Translations under genes and position numbers: made by a program
Shown: in pieces, positions 1 through 6,267 of the stretch
Numbering within the stretch: the stretch's first letter is position 1
Layout: each line of letters opens with the position of its first letter
Notes under the pieces: model-generated
What the model was told of the DNA's origin: nothing
The model's database searches: none
The model's input: the letters and a program-made list of their open reading frames with translations, nothing else
From: an uncultured Coriobacteriaceae bacterium
Lineage (GTDB): Bacteria; Actinomycetota; Coriobacteriia; Coriobacteriales; Eggerthellaceae
Reading direction: 5' to 3'
Assembly: GCA_902767025.1 (NCBI GenBank)
Contig: CACXFZ010000024.1
Span: 1 to 9,085, forward strand
DNA length: 9,085 nt

Positions 1-2
1 AT

Positions 3-707
3 CTGGTCGACCAGATGCTGGTAACTCGCGCGCTCCTCGTCGGTGAGCGGGCGGTTGTAGTAGCTGGAGTCCTTGCCTTCGGCGCTCTTGATGTTCTCGA
101 TGCTGATGCCCAGCTTGGCCAGCAGCTCGGACAGGTCGTAGTGCTGCAGGATCGTGCCGATCGAGCCGATGTCGGTGGAGTTCAGCACGAAGATCCAGTC
201 GGCCTGCGACGAGATCATGTAGGCCGCGCTGGCGTTGATGGCCGCGCTCGAGACCACGACGGGCTTGTCGAAGCCCTGCAGGTACGTGGCCATCTCCTCG
301 CCCGCGGCAGCCACACCGCCGCCGGAGTTCACGCGCAGGACCACGGCCTTGATGTTGTCGTCCTCGCTTGCCTTGTCGAGCAGGTACTTGAACCCTTCGG
401 GGCTGTTTTCGGTGCCGTCGTAGTCGATGGTGCCGCCCATCGTGATCACGGCGACCGTGTTGCCCTGGAACGTGTTGTCCGACGAGGCGATCGAGGCGAT
501 GCTGGCGCTGCATGCCGCAACCGACCCCACCAGTGCCAGCAGGATCAGAGCCAGGACCAGGGCAACGATCCAGCCCCTGCCCTTGCGGGGCGCACCCTGC
601 GGGCTTGGCTGGTCGCCGTCTTGCTGCGGGGGGTACTGCGCGTACGAGCTGGACGCGACAGGCGGCTGTGGCGCGCCGTACCCCGGCGCAAACGTGCCTT
701 CTGCCAT
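3..707 (-). CDS. sppA: Signal peptide peptidase SppA-like serine protease, S49 family (partial, C-terminus beyond window)
   Basis: Membrane-anchored S49 protease expected to degrade cleaved signal peptides in or at the membrane. Seen: 235 codons are open to the window edge and the C-terminus is missing. Residues 1-45 are Pro/Gln/Ser-rich and end in a basic patch (RKGRG). Residues 46-65 form one hydrophobic segment. The protease fold follows, with N127-S-G-G-G in place of the usual DSPGG. The Ser/Lys dyad of the short S49 enzymes fits S160 (in NASAAYM, matching the family ASGGYYI) and K212 (in SAEGKDSS); their 52-residue spacing equals that of Bacillus SppA (S147/K199). The start at 707 is chosen because GGGGAG sits just upstream. 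It begins 9 bases after the rho stop, so it is probably co-transcribed with and coupled to rho. V63-A-A-C66 at the end of the hydrophobic segment also fits a lipobox, so a lipoprotein form is possible. The family call is firm; the physiological substrate is inferred. Confidence 0.92.
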   Translation of the reverse strand, partial: MAEGTFAPGYGAPQPPVASSSYAQYPPQQDGDQPSPQGAPRKGRGWIVALVLALILLALVGSVAACSASIASIASSDNTFQGNTVAVITMGGTIDYDGTENSPEGFKYLLDKASEDDNIKAVVLRVNSGGGVAAAGEEMATYLQGFDKPVVVSSAAINASAAYMISSQADWIFVLNSTDIGSIGTILQHYDLSELLAKLGISIENIKSAEGKDSSYYNRPLTDEERASYQHLVDQ

Positions 708-716
708 CTAACTCCC

Positions 717-2297
717 CTACAACTCGAAGTTCTCGGAATCGCGCTGGGTCTGGGCCTTCTTGGCCGTGCGAAGCAGGAATTCCTGGTTGTTGTCGGTCTG
801 CTTGAGCGACTTGATGAGCATGTCCATCGCGCGCTCGGTGTTGTTCATGTTTGCTAGGATGCGGCGCACCGCCCAGATCAGCGGCGCCTCCTGCTGGTCG
901 AGCAGCAGCTCTTCCTTGCGCGTGCCGCTGGCAACCGGGTCGATGGCCGGGAAGATGCGGCGGTCGGACAGGTTGCGGTCCAGCTTGAGCTCCATGTTGC
1001 CGGTGCCCTTGAACTCCTCGAAGATGACCTCGTCCATCTTCGAGCCCGTGTCAACCAGCGCAGAGGCCAGGATGGTCAGGCTGCCGCCGCCTTCGATGTT
1101 GCGCGCCGCGCCCAAGAAGCGCTTCGGCGGGTACAGGGCGGTGGAGTCGACGCCGCCGGACAGGATGCGCCCGCTTGCCGGCTGAGCCAGGTTGTACGCG
1201 CGTGCCAGGCGGGTGATCGAATCGAGCAGGATCACGACGTCCAAGCCCTGCTCCACCAGGCGCTTGGCGCGCTCGATGACCATTTCGGCAACGGCGATGT
1301 GGTTTTCGGAGGGCATGTCGAACGTGGAGGACACGACCTCGCCCTTGATCGAGCGCTGCATGTCGGTGACTTCTTCGGGGCGCTCGTCGACGAGCAGGCA
1401 CATCAGGTGCACTTCGGGGTTGTTTGCCGAGATGGCCGCGGCGATGTCCTTGAGCACGGTGGTCTTGCCCGCCTTCGGAGGCGAGACGATCAGGCCGCGC
1501 TGGCCCTTGCCGATGGGGGCCACCAGGTCGATGACGCGCGCGGTGGTCGCCGTCTTGCCGTGCTCCATCAGCAGGCGGTCGTCCGGATAGACCGGCGTGA
1601 GGTCGGAAAAGCGCGGACGGCTGCCCAGATCCTCGAGCTGCACGCCGTTGACGTCCTTGATGCGCTGCAGCGCGGCGTACTTCTCGTTGTCGCGCGCCGG
1701 ACGCACCTGGCCGCGGACGTAGTCGCCCTTGCGCAGGCCGTTGCGCCGGATCATCGACGTGCCCACGTAGACGTCGTGCTCGCTGGGCAGGTAGCCTTCG
1801 GTGCGCAGGAAGCCGTAGCCGTCCGAAAGCGTGTCGAGCACGCCTTCGACGTCGACGAAGCCCTCCTTCTTCTGCAGGGCGGCCAGGATGGCCTCGATCA
1901 GCTCGGCCTTCTTCAGCGACTTGTGGTCGATCTCGAGCTCTGCAGCCTTCTCGCGCAGCTCGACGACCTTCAGCTTCGCGAGGTCTTCCTCGGTGACCTT
2001 GGGCTGGACGGGCTGCTGCTCGCGCTGCTGGCCCTGGTTGTCGCGGCGCTTGCGGCGATGCGAGCGGTTGGACTTGCCCTGGTTCTGGTTCTGGCCGTTC
2101 GAGCCGTTGTTCGAGCCGTTGCGCCCGTTCTTGTTGCGCTGGCGGTTCACGGTCGTGCCCGTGTTGCGCTGCTGGCGGGAGCCGTCGTCGCCGGCGTCAC
2201 CGGTCGCCTTGGGCTTGTAGGACGAGCCCATGTTGCGCGCCCAGGCGGGCACCGAACCTTGCGAGCTTGCTTGGGTGTCGTTGTCGTTTGAGCTCAT
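717..2297 (-). CDS. rho: Transcription termination factor Rho with long disordered N-terminal extension
   Basis: Hexameric RNA-dependent ATPase that terminates transcription in the cytoplasm; 526 residues against 419 in E. coli. Domains: residues 1-100 are low-complexity, rich in N, G, Q, R and S with a basic run (HRRKRR, 80-85); about 101-145 is the Rho N-terminal helical domain; about 146-215 is the cold-shock RNA-binding domain (GYGFLR at 160-165); the rest is the RecA-like motor. Walker A is SPPKAGKTT (272-280, K278), LLVDERPEEVTD spans 301-312, and Walker B ends at D359 in VVILLDSITRLARAYN. The Q-loop region follows (GAARNIEGGG, 396-405). These motor motifs are intact. The start at 2297 is set by the ATGA overlap with the transaldolase stop and by GGGAGAAGG upstream; the open frame continues to 2624 only as a shadow inside the transaldolase gene. 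A perfect tandem 12-base repeat (2097-2120) encodes NGSN-NGSN. sppA follows after 9 bases. Confidence 0.98.
   Translation of the reverse strand: MSSNDNDTQASSQGSVPAWARNMGSSYKPKATGDAGDDGSRQQRNTGTTVNRQRNKNGRNGSNNGSNGQNQNQGKSNRSHRRKRRDNQGQQREQQPVQPKVTEEDLAKLKVVELREKAAELEIDHKSLKKAELIEAILAALQKKEGFVDVEGVLDTLSDGYGFLRTEGYLPSEHDVYVGTSMIRRNGLRKGDYVRGQVRPARDNEKYAALQRIKDVNGVQLEDLGSRPRFSDLTPVYPDDRLLMEHGKTATTARVIDLVAPIGKGQRGLIVSPPKAGKTTVLKDIAAAISANNPEVHLMCLLVDERPEEVTDMQRSIKGEVVSSTFDMPSENHIAVAEMVIERAKRLVEQGLDVVILLDSITRLARAYNLAQPASGRILSGGVDSTALYPPKRFLGAARNIEGGGSLTILASALVDTGSKMDEVIFEEFKGTGNMELKLDRNLSDRRIFPAIDPVASGTRKEELLLDQQEAPLIWAVRRILANMNNTERAMDMLIKSLKQTDNNQEFLLRTAKKAQTQRDSENFEL
2097..2120 (-). repeat. Tandem 12-base repeat inside the rho N-terminal extension
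   Basis: GTTCGAGCCGTT occurs twice, back to back and identical, at 2097-2108 and 2109-2120 on the plus strand. It encodes NGSN twice (Rho residues 60-67). Because the unit is a multiple of three, loss or gain of a copy would leave the frame open. This is a plausible slippage site that lengthens or shortens the disordered tail. Confidence 0.9.
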
Positions 2298-2956
2298 GCC
2301 TGCGTTACCTTCTCCCAGTCGGCGTTGAACGATGCGATGCCACGGTCGGTGAGCGGATGGGCCACCATCTTCTTGAGCACGTCGAAGGGAACCGTGGCGA
2401 TGTCGGCGCCCATCAGGGCGCATTGGGTGACGTGGTGGGCGCTGCGCACCGATGCGGCGATGACCTCGATCTCGTGGCCGAAGTCGTAGTTGCCCAGCGC
2501 GGTGACGATGTCCTCGACCTGGGACAGGCCGTCTTCGGAGATGTCGTCGAAGCGGCCGATGAAGGGGCTGACGTAGCGCGCGCCTGCGCGGGCGGCGAGC
2601 AGTGCCTGCGGAACGCTGAAGCACAGCGTCATGTTCACCGGGATGCCCAGCTTGTACAGCTCATGCGTGGCGGCCAGGCCCTCCACCGTGGTGGGGATCT
2701 TGACGACCACGTTGTCGGCGAGCGCGGCTACTTCCTTGGCCTGCTCGACCATGCCGGCGCGGTCCTCTGCGGTGACCTCGGCGGACACGGGGCCGTCCAC
2801 CACCGCGCAGATGCGGGCGATGTGGTTGTTGAAGTCGGCCAGCTTGCCGCCCGTGCGGGCGTAGAGCGTGGGGTTGGTGGTGACGCCCGCGATGGCGCCC
2901 CAGCTGGCGGCTTCTTCGATCTGGCCGATGTCGGCGGTGTCAAGGAAGAATTTCAT
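2294..2956 (-). CDS. tal: Small (FSA/TalC-type) transaldolase
   Basis: A 220-residue class I aldolase of the short transaldolase / fructose-6-phosphate aldolase family, acting in the non-oxidative pentose phosphate pathway in the cytosol. Seen: the start MKFFLDTADI, GVTTNPTL at 24-31, the Schiff-base lysine K86 in VVVKIPTT, NMTLCFS (108-114) and YVSPFIGR (128-135). In this family, FSA enzymes carry Gln and Tyr at the water-binding positions (E. coli FsaA Q59 and Y131), whereas transaldolases carry Glu and Phe. Here they are E60 and F132 (with T110), so dihydroxyacetone transfer (transaldolase) is the better call than fructose-6-phosphate aldolase. Length is full for the family. AAGGAG lies 6 bases before the ATG. 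It is the first gene of the operon, and its TGA overlaps the rho ATG. The active-site argument is family knowledge applied to residues read here. Confidence 0.95.
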   Translation of the reverse strand: MKFFLDTADIGQIEEAASWGAIAGVTTNPTLYARTGGKLADFNNHIARICAVVDGPVSAEVTAEDRAGMVEQAKEVAALADNVVVKIPTTVEGLAATHELYKLGIPVNMTLCFSVPQALLAARAGARYVSPFIGRFDDISEDGLSQVEDIVTALGNYDFGHEIEVIAASVRSAHHVTQCALMGADIATVPFDVLKKMVAHPLTDRGIASFNADWEKVTQA

Positions 2957-2981
2957 GGCTGCTCCTTAGTCGACGTGCGCA

Positions 2982-2997
2982 CGTTGCCTGCGCAACG
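2982..2997 (-). other. Small perfect hairpin in the transaldolase leader
   Basis: CGTTGC, a four-base loop and GCAACG form a perfect 6-bp stem in the predicted 5' leader, about 25 bases before the transaldolase ATG. It leaves the Shine-Dalgarno free. It could affect RNA stability or translation, but nothing shows a specific function. Confidence 0.35.
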
Positions 2998-3087
2998 AAC
3001 CTGATACGAAACTCCGAATCAAACATGTCGTGGGAATGGTGGAAATGCGTTCGGCGCGGAACTTGTCCAAGCGAGCCGAACGCCCAC

Positions 3088-3116
3088 ATAGTAGGCGAAC
3101 TTCGCACTTTGCGCAA
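3088..3116 (-). promoter_or_regulatory. Sigma-70-type promoter of the transaldolase-rho-sppA operon
   Basis: Read on the minus strand, TTGCGC (3116-3111) is followed by a 17-base spacer and TACTAT (3093-3088). This matches the -35/-10 consensus well at optimal spacing. The start of transcription would fall near 3081, giving a leader of about 125 bases. It faces away from the amidohydrolase gene, for which no equally good promoter is seen; TACCAT at 3150-3155 is a weak candidate -10. Confidence 0.7.
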
Positions 3117-3181
3117 GCATCGCCATGCACGGTTCCACAGCTTCTGCGCTACCATAGCCTGTGAAACGAAAGGGGTATGCG

Positions 3182-4801
3182 ATGACCGAACAACTTCTGG
3201 TGAGCTGCAGCAACATCTTCACGGGCACCGGCGACGGCTGCCTGGACGGCGCGTTCCTGGTCGAGGACGGCAAGATCGTGTGCGTGGGAACGCGCGACGA
3301 GGTGCGCGCGCAGGCACGCGGTGCGCAGGAGGTGGACTTCGGGGACTCGTTCGTGTGCCCCGGCTTCCACGACTCGCATCTGCACTTCTTCCATTCCGCG
3401 CTGTACTCCTCGCCGCTGGCGATGCGCTACCGCGGCACGAGCGAGCAGGACTGCGTCGATGCGCTGGCCGACCTTGCCGCGCGCCGTCCCGCCGACGGAT
3501 GGCTTCTGTGCCAGGGATGGCGCGAGTCGCACTGGAACCCGCCGTGCACGCCATCGAAGCACTCGCTGGACGCCGCCTACCCCGACCGGCCCGTGGCGAT
3601 GTACTCGGGCGACGCGCACACGCTGTGGTTGAACAGCAAGGCGATGGAGGTGCTGGGCATCGGCAAGGACAGCGCCGATCCGCAGGGCGGGTCGTACGAC
3701 CGCGACGAGCACGGCGAGCTCACCGGCATCGTGCGCGAGGCGGCTGCGATGGAGTTGATGCCGCGCATCGTGGCGTCGTTCACGCCGCAGGAGCTGGAAG
3801 ACGCCTACCGCGGCTTTCTGGCGTCGTGCGCGTCGAAGGGCATCACGAGCATCTGCGACATGTCCCTGATGGCGGCGCCCGGACTGGACTTCGTGCGCGA
3901 CGACCTGTTCGAATCGCTGCTCGAGCAGGGCGACCTGATCTGCCGCGTGCACCTGTTCCCCACGCTGCTGGACGACTTGAGCCGTTTCGAGGGCATGCGC
4001 GCGCGCCTGACCGGCGACGTGCTGCAGGCATGCGGGCTCAAGCAGTTCTTCGACGGCGTGTCGAGCCAGCACACCGCCTGGGTGGACCAGCCCTACACCA
4101 ACGCGCGGTTCGACGGCGACTGCGGCCGCCCGACCGTGGACCCGGCGGTCATGAGGCGCATGGTTCTTGCCGCACACGAGCAAGGATATCCGGTGCGCAT
4201 CCACACGATCGGCGATGCGGCCATCCACGAGGCGCTGGACATCTACGCATGCGCCCAGGAGCGCTTCGGCGCGCTGCCTGCGGGGCTGCACCACTGCCTG
4301 GAGCATCTGGAGAACTTCCAGCCCGACGACATCGCGCGGCTGGCCGAGCAGGGCGTGGTGGCCGCGTGCCAGCCGATGCACATCACGCTCGACCCCGGCG
4401 CGCCGGAGCTTGACCTGGGAGACGAGCGCGTGCCGTACATGTGGCCGCTCAAGAGCCTGCTCGACGATGGTGCGGTGCTGGCGTTCGGCACCGACTCGCC
4501 TGTGTGCGACGTCGACCCGCTTCCCGGCCTGTACACCGCCGTGACGCGCAAGACCATCCCGGACGGACTGCCCGAAGGCGGCTGGGTTGCGCCCGAGCGT
4601 ATTTCGATGGCCGACGCACTGCGCGCCTACACGCTCGGCTCGGCAGTGTCGTGCGGGCGCGCCGACGAACTGGGCACGATCGAGGCGGGCAAGTTCGCCG
4701 ACTTCGTCGTGCTCGACCGCAACCTGCTCGCCTGCGACGAGGACCAGATCCTGGAAGCGAAGGTGCAGGCCACCTACCTGTCAGGCAGGCAGACTTTCTA
4801 G
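3182..4801 (+). CDS. YtcJ-like metal-dependent amidohydrolase (Amidohydro_3), substrate unknown
   Basis: A 539-residue cytoplasmic hydrolase of the amidohydrolase superfamily, YtcJ/NfdA-like branch; no signal peptide is seen. Small N- and C-terminal beta-sandwich pieces (about 1-60 and 475-539, the latter with GTIEAGKFADFVVLD) flank a TIM barrel. Metal-site candidates in order: H66 and H68 (PGFHDSHLHF), K287 (LKQFFDGV, where relatives use a carboxylated lysine or equivalent), H341 (RIHTIGDAAI), H375 (EHLENF) and D438 (FGTDSPV). All are present, so the enzyme looks active. The start at 3182 is preferred because AAAGGGG ends 7 bases before it; an in-frame GTG at 3161 precedes that site and is rejected. 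It stands alone, divergent from the transaldolase operon and convergent with thiD, so context does not suggest a substrate. Relatives act on N-substituted amides and formamides, but specificity cannot be read from sequence. Confidence 0.9.
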   Translation: MTEQLLVSCSNIFTGTGDGCLDGAFLVEDGKIVCVGTRDEVRAQARGAQEVDFGDSFVCPGFHDSHLHFFHSALYSSPLAMRYRGTSEQDCVDALADLAARRPADGWLLCQGWRESHWNPPCTPSKHSLDAAYPDRPVAMYSGDAHTLWLNSKAMEVLGIGKDSADPQGGSYDRDEHGELTGIVREAAAMELMPRIVASFTPQELEDAYRGFLASCASKGITSICDMSLMAAPGLDFVRDDLFESLLEQGDLICRVHLFPTLLDDLSRFEGMRARLTGDVLQACGLKQFFDGVSSQHTAWVDQPYTNARFDGDCGRPTVDPAVMRRMVLAAHEQGYPVRIHTIGDAAIHEALDIYACAQERFGALPAGLHHCLEHLENFQPDDIARLAEQGVVAACQPMHITLDPGAPELDLGDERVPYMWPLKSLLDDGAVLAFGTDSPVCDVDPLPGLYTAVTRKTIPDGLPEGGWVAPERISMADALRAYTLGSAVSCGRADELGTIEAGKFADFVVLDRNLLACDEDQILEAKVQATYLSGRQTF

Positions 4802-4827
4802 CGACTGGTTTGCGAGAAGCCGATAAG

Positions 4828-4857
4828 ACGCCTATTGGCCGAACAGCCGATAGGCGT
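4828..4857. terminator. Hairpin at the convergent end of the amidohydrolase gene and thiD
   Basis: ACGCCTATTGGC and GCCGATAGGCGT form a 12-bp stem with one T-G pair around a 6-base loop. The thiD stop codon (4832-4834) lies inside the stem. No T-run follows on the plus strand and only a weak T-rich stretch follows on the minus strand, so it is not a classical intrinsic terminator. It may act as a two-sided 3' end barrier or support Rho-dependent termination. Confidence 0.5.
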
Positions 4858-5623
4858 GGTTGAGCGGGCCGGAACCCCTCCCCAACACCAAATCGTGTTC
4901 GAGGGCGCCGGTGATGTAGGCCTTGGCGTTTGCCACGGCGTCTTCCACGGATTGCCCGCTTGCCAGGCCGCAGGCGATGGCGCTGGACAACGTGCAGCCG
5001 GTGCCGTGGGTGTTGGGTGTTTCGATGTGCGCTGCGCGCAGCCAATGCTGCGCACCGTCGGCGGACACCAGCACGTCGTCGGCGGTGTCGGCGTCGTGCC
5101 CGCCCTTCACCAGCACGTTGGCCGGACCCATCGCAAGGATCGCATGCGCGGCGGCGACCATGTCGTCGTGGGCGGCGATGTCGCGCTGCGCCAGCAGGGC
5201 CGCCTCGGGCATGTTGGGCGTGACGACGTCGGCAAGCGGGATGAGCTCGCGCACGAGTGCGGCGATGGCGTCGTCGCTGATGAGCTTGGCGCCGCTGGTG
5301 GCCACCATGACGGGGTCGACGACGATGTTGCGCGCACCCACCTCGCGCAGCGTCTGGGCAATCGCATCGACGATGGCCGCCGAGCTGACCATGCCGACCT
5401 TCACCGCGTCGGGCCGGATGTCGTCGAAGACCACGCGGATCTGCTGGCGCACGAAGTCGGGGTCGATGTCCACGACGCCGAACACGCCGACGGTGTTCTG
5501 CGCGGTCAGGGCCGTGATGGCGCTTTGCGCAAACAGGTTGTGCGCCATGATGGTCTTGATGTCCGCCTGGATGCCGGCGCCTCCGCTCGAGTCGGAACCG
5601 GCGATGGTCAGTACGCTGTTCAT
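4832..5623 (-). CDS. thiD: Hydroxymethylpyrimidine / phosphomethylpyrimidine kinase ThiD
   Basis: A 263-residue ribokinase-fold enzyme that phosphorylates 4-amino-5-hydroxymethyl-2-methylpyrimidine and then its monophosphate, giving the pyrimidine diphosphate used by ThiE. Seen: VLTIAGSDSSGGAGIQAD (4-21), Q42 in TALTAQNTVGV at the pyrimidine-binding position, VVDPVMVATSG, and the anion-hole/catalytic GTGC motif at 207-210 (C210). Length is normal for the family. The ATG at 5623 overlaps the thiE TGA (ATGA), and AAAGGA lies 7 bases upstream, inside the end of thiE. A longer open frame to 6076 is only a shadow of thiE. It is the last gene of the salvage operon, and its stop lies inside a hairpin shared with the convergent amidohydrolase gene. 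PdxK-like activity is a less likely alternative given the neighbours. Confidence 0.96.
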   Translation of the reverse strand: MNSVLTIAGSDSSGGAGIQADIKTIMAHNLFAQSAITALTAQNTVGVFGVVDIDPDFVRQQIRVVFDDIRPDAVKVGMVSSAAIVDAIAQTLREVGARNIVVDPVMVATSGAKLISDDAIAALVRELIPLADVVTPNMPEAALLAQRDIAAHDDMVAAAHAILAMGPANVLVKGGHDADTADDVLVSADGAQHWLRAAHIETPNTHGTGCTLSSAIACGLASGQSVEDAVANAKAYITGALEHDLVLGRGSGPLNHAYRLFGQ

Positions 5624-6267
5624 GCAAAGGTCCTTTCGCAAACTTCTCGCAATTCGGCTGCCGCCGCTTCGCAATCGGGGGCGGCGAACAGGGCGCTCAC
5701 CACTGCCGCGCCGCACGCACCCGTGCCCGCAAGCTGCGGGATGGTGCGGGCGTTCAACCCGCCGATTCCGATGACGGGGATGGATACGGATCGGCAGATG
5801 CGCGCCAATTCGTCGAAGGTGACGTCGACGGCATCGGGCTTGGTCGCCGTGGGAATGAGTGCCCCAACGCCCAGGTAGTCGGCGCCGTCGCGCTCGGCTG
5901 CACGCGCCTGCTCGACCGTCTGCACCGACACGCCCACGATCTTGCCGGGCCCCAGCGCGGCGCGGGCGCGGGCGCAGGACATGTCGTCCTGGCCCACATG
6001 CACGCCATCGGCATCCACTTCCTGCGCACAGGCCACGTCGTCGTTCACCACGAAGGGAACGCCCGCTGGCGCGCACACGGATTTCAGCTCACGAGCGAGC
6101 TCGACGAGTTGCCGATGCGTCGCGTGCTTGTCCCGCAGCTGCACGAAGGTCGCTCCCCCGCGCACGACCTGCTCGACGCAGGCCGCCAGGTCCCGCCCAT
6201 CGAGCCAGGAGCTGTCGGTGACCGCATAGAGCAGAAGCTGTGGTTCAATCCCGCCCGTTGCCATCAT
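5620..6267 (-). CDS. thiE: Thiamin-phosphate synthase ThiE
   Basis: A 215-residue TIM-barrel enzyme that couples hydroxymethylpyrimidine diphosphate with thiazole phosphate to make thiamin phosphate. Seen: LYAVTD at 13-18, VQLRDKH (42-48), VVNDD (73-77), DGVHVGQDD (87-95), DYLGVGALIPTATK (the diphosphate and thiazole-phosphate binding loop) and PVIGIGGL near the C-terminus. All expected motifs are present, and length is normal. Two adjacent ATG codons (6267 and 6264) can serve as start. The first overlaps the thiM TGA as ATGA, the second shares one base with it. No strong Shine-Dalgarno is visible in the 15 bases upstream, which suggests re-initiation by ribosomes finishing thiM. The 3' end overlaps thiD by ATGA. 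TenI is a related fold, but the complete set of ThiE motifs argues against it. Confidence 0.96.
   Translation of the reverse strand: MMATGGIEPQLLLYAVTDSSWLDGRDLAACVEQVVRGGATFVQLRDKHATHRQLVELARELKSVCAPAGVPFVVNDDVACAQEVDADGVHVGQDDMSCARARAALGPGKIVGVSVQTVEQARAAERDGADYLGVGALIPTATKPDAVDVTFDELARICRSVSIPVIGIGGLNARTIPQLAGTGACGAAVVSALFAAPDCEAAAAELREVCERTFA

Noticed and set aside
15..857. Plus-strand open frame of 280 codons opposite sppA
   Set aside because: Shadow of the open-ended sppA frame, which carries the S160/K212 dyad and a Shine-Dalgarno.
1299..2291. Plus-strand open frame of 330 codons opposite rho
   Set aside because: Its product is a V/L/A/R/D-rich mirror of the rho coding strand with no domain. 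Rho on the other strand is certain.
2298..2624. N-terminal extension of rho to 2624
   Set aside because: Overlaps the well-supported transaldolase gene in another frame. The ATGA junction and ribosome site define the 2297 start.
3161..3181. GTG start for the amidohydrolase at 3161
   Set aside because: It precedes the AAAGGGG ribosome site that fits the ATG at 3182.
3149..4381. Minus-strand open frame of 410 codons opposite the amidohydrolase
   Set aside because: His/Arg/Ala/Val-rich antisense shadow typical of GC-rich genes. The plus-strand protein has a complete metal site.
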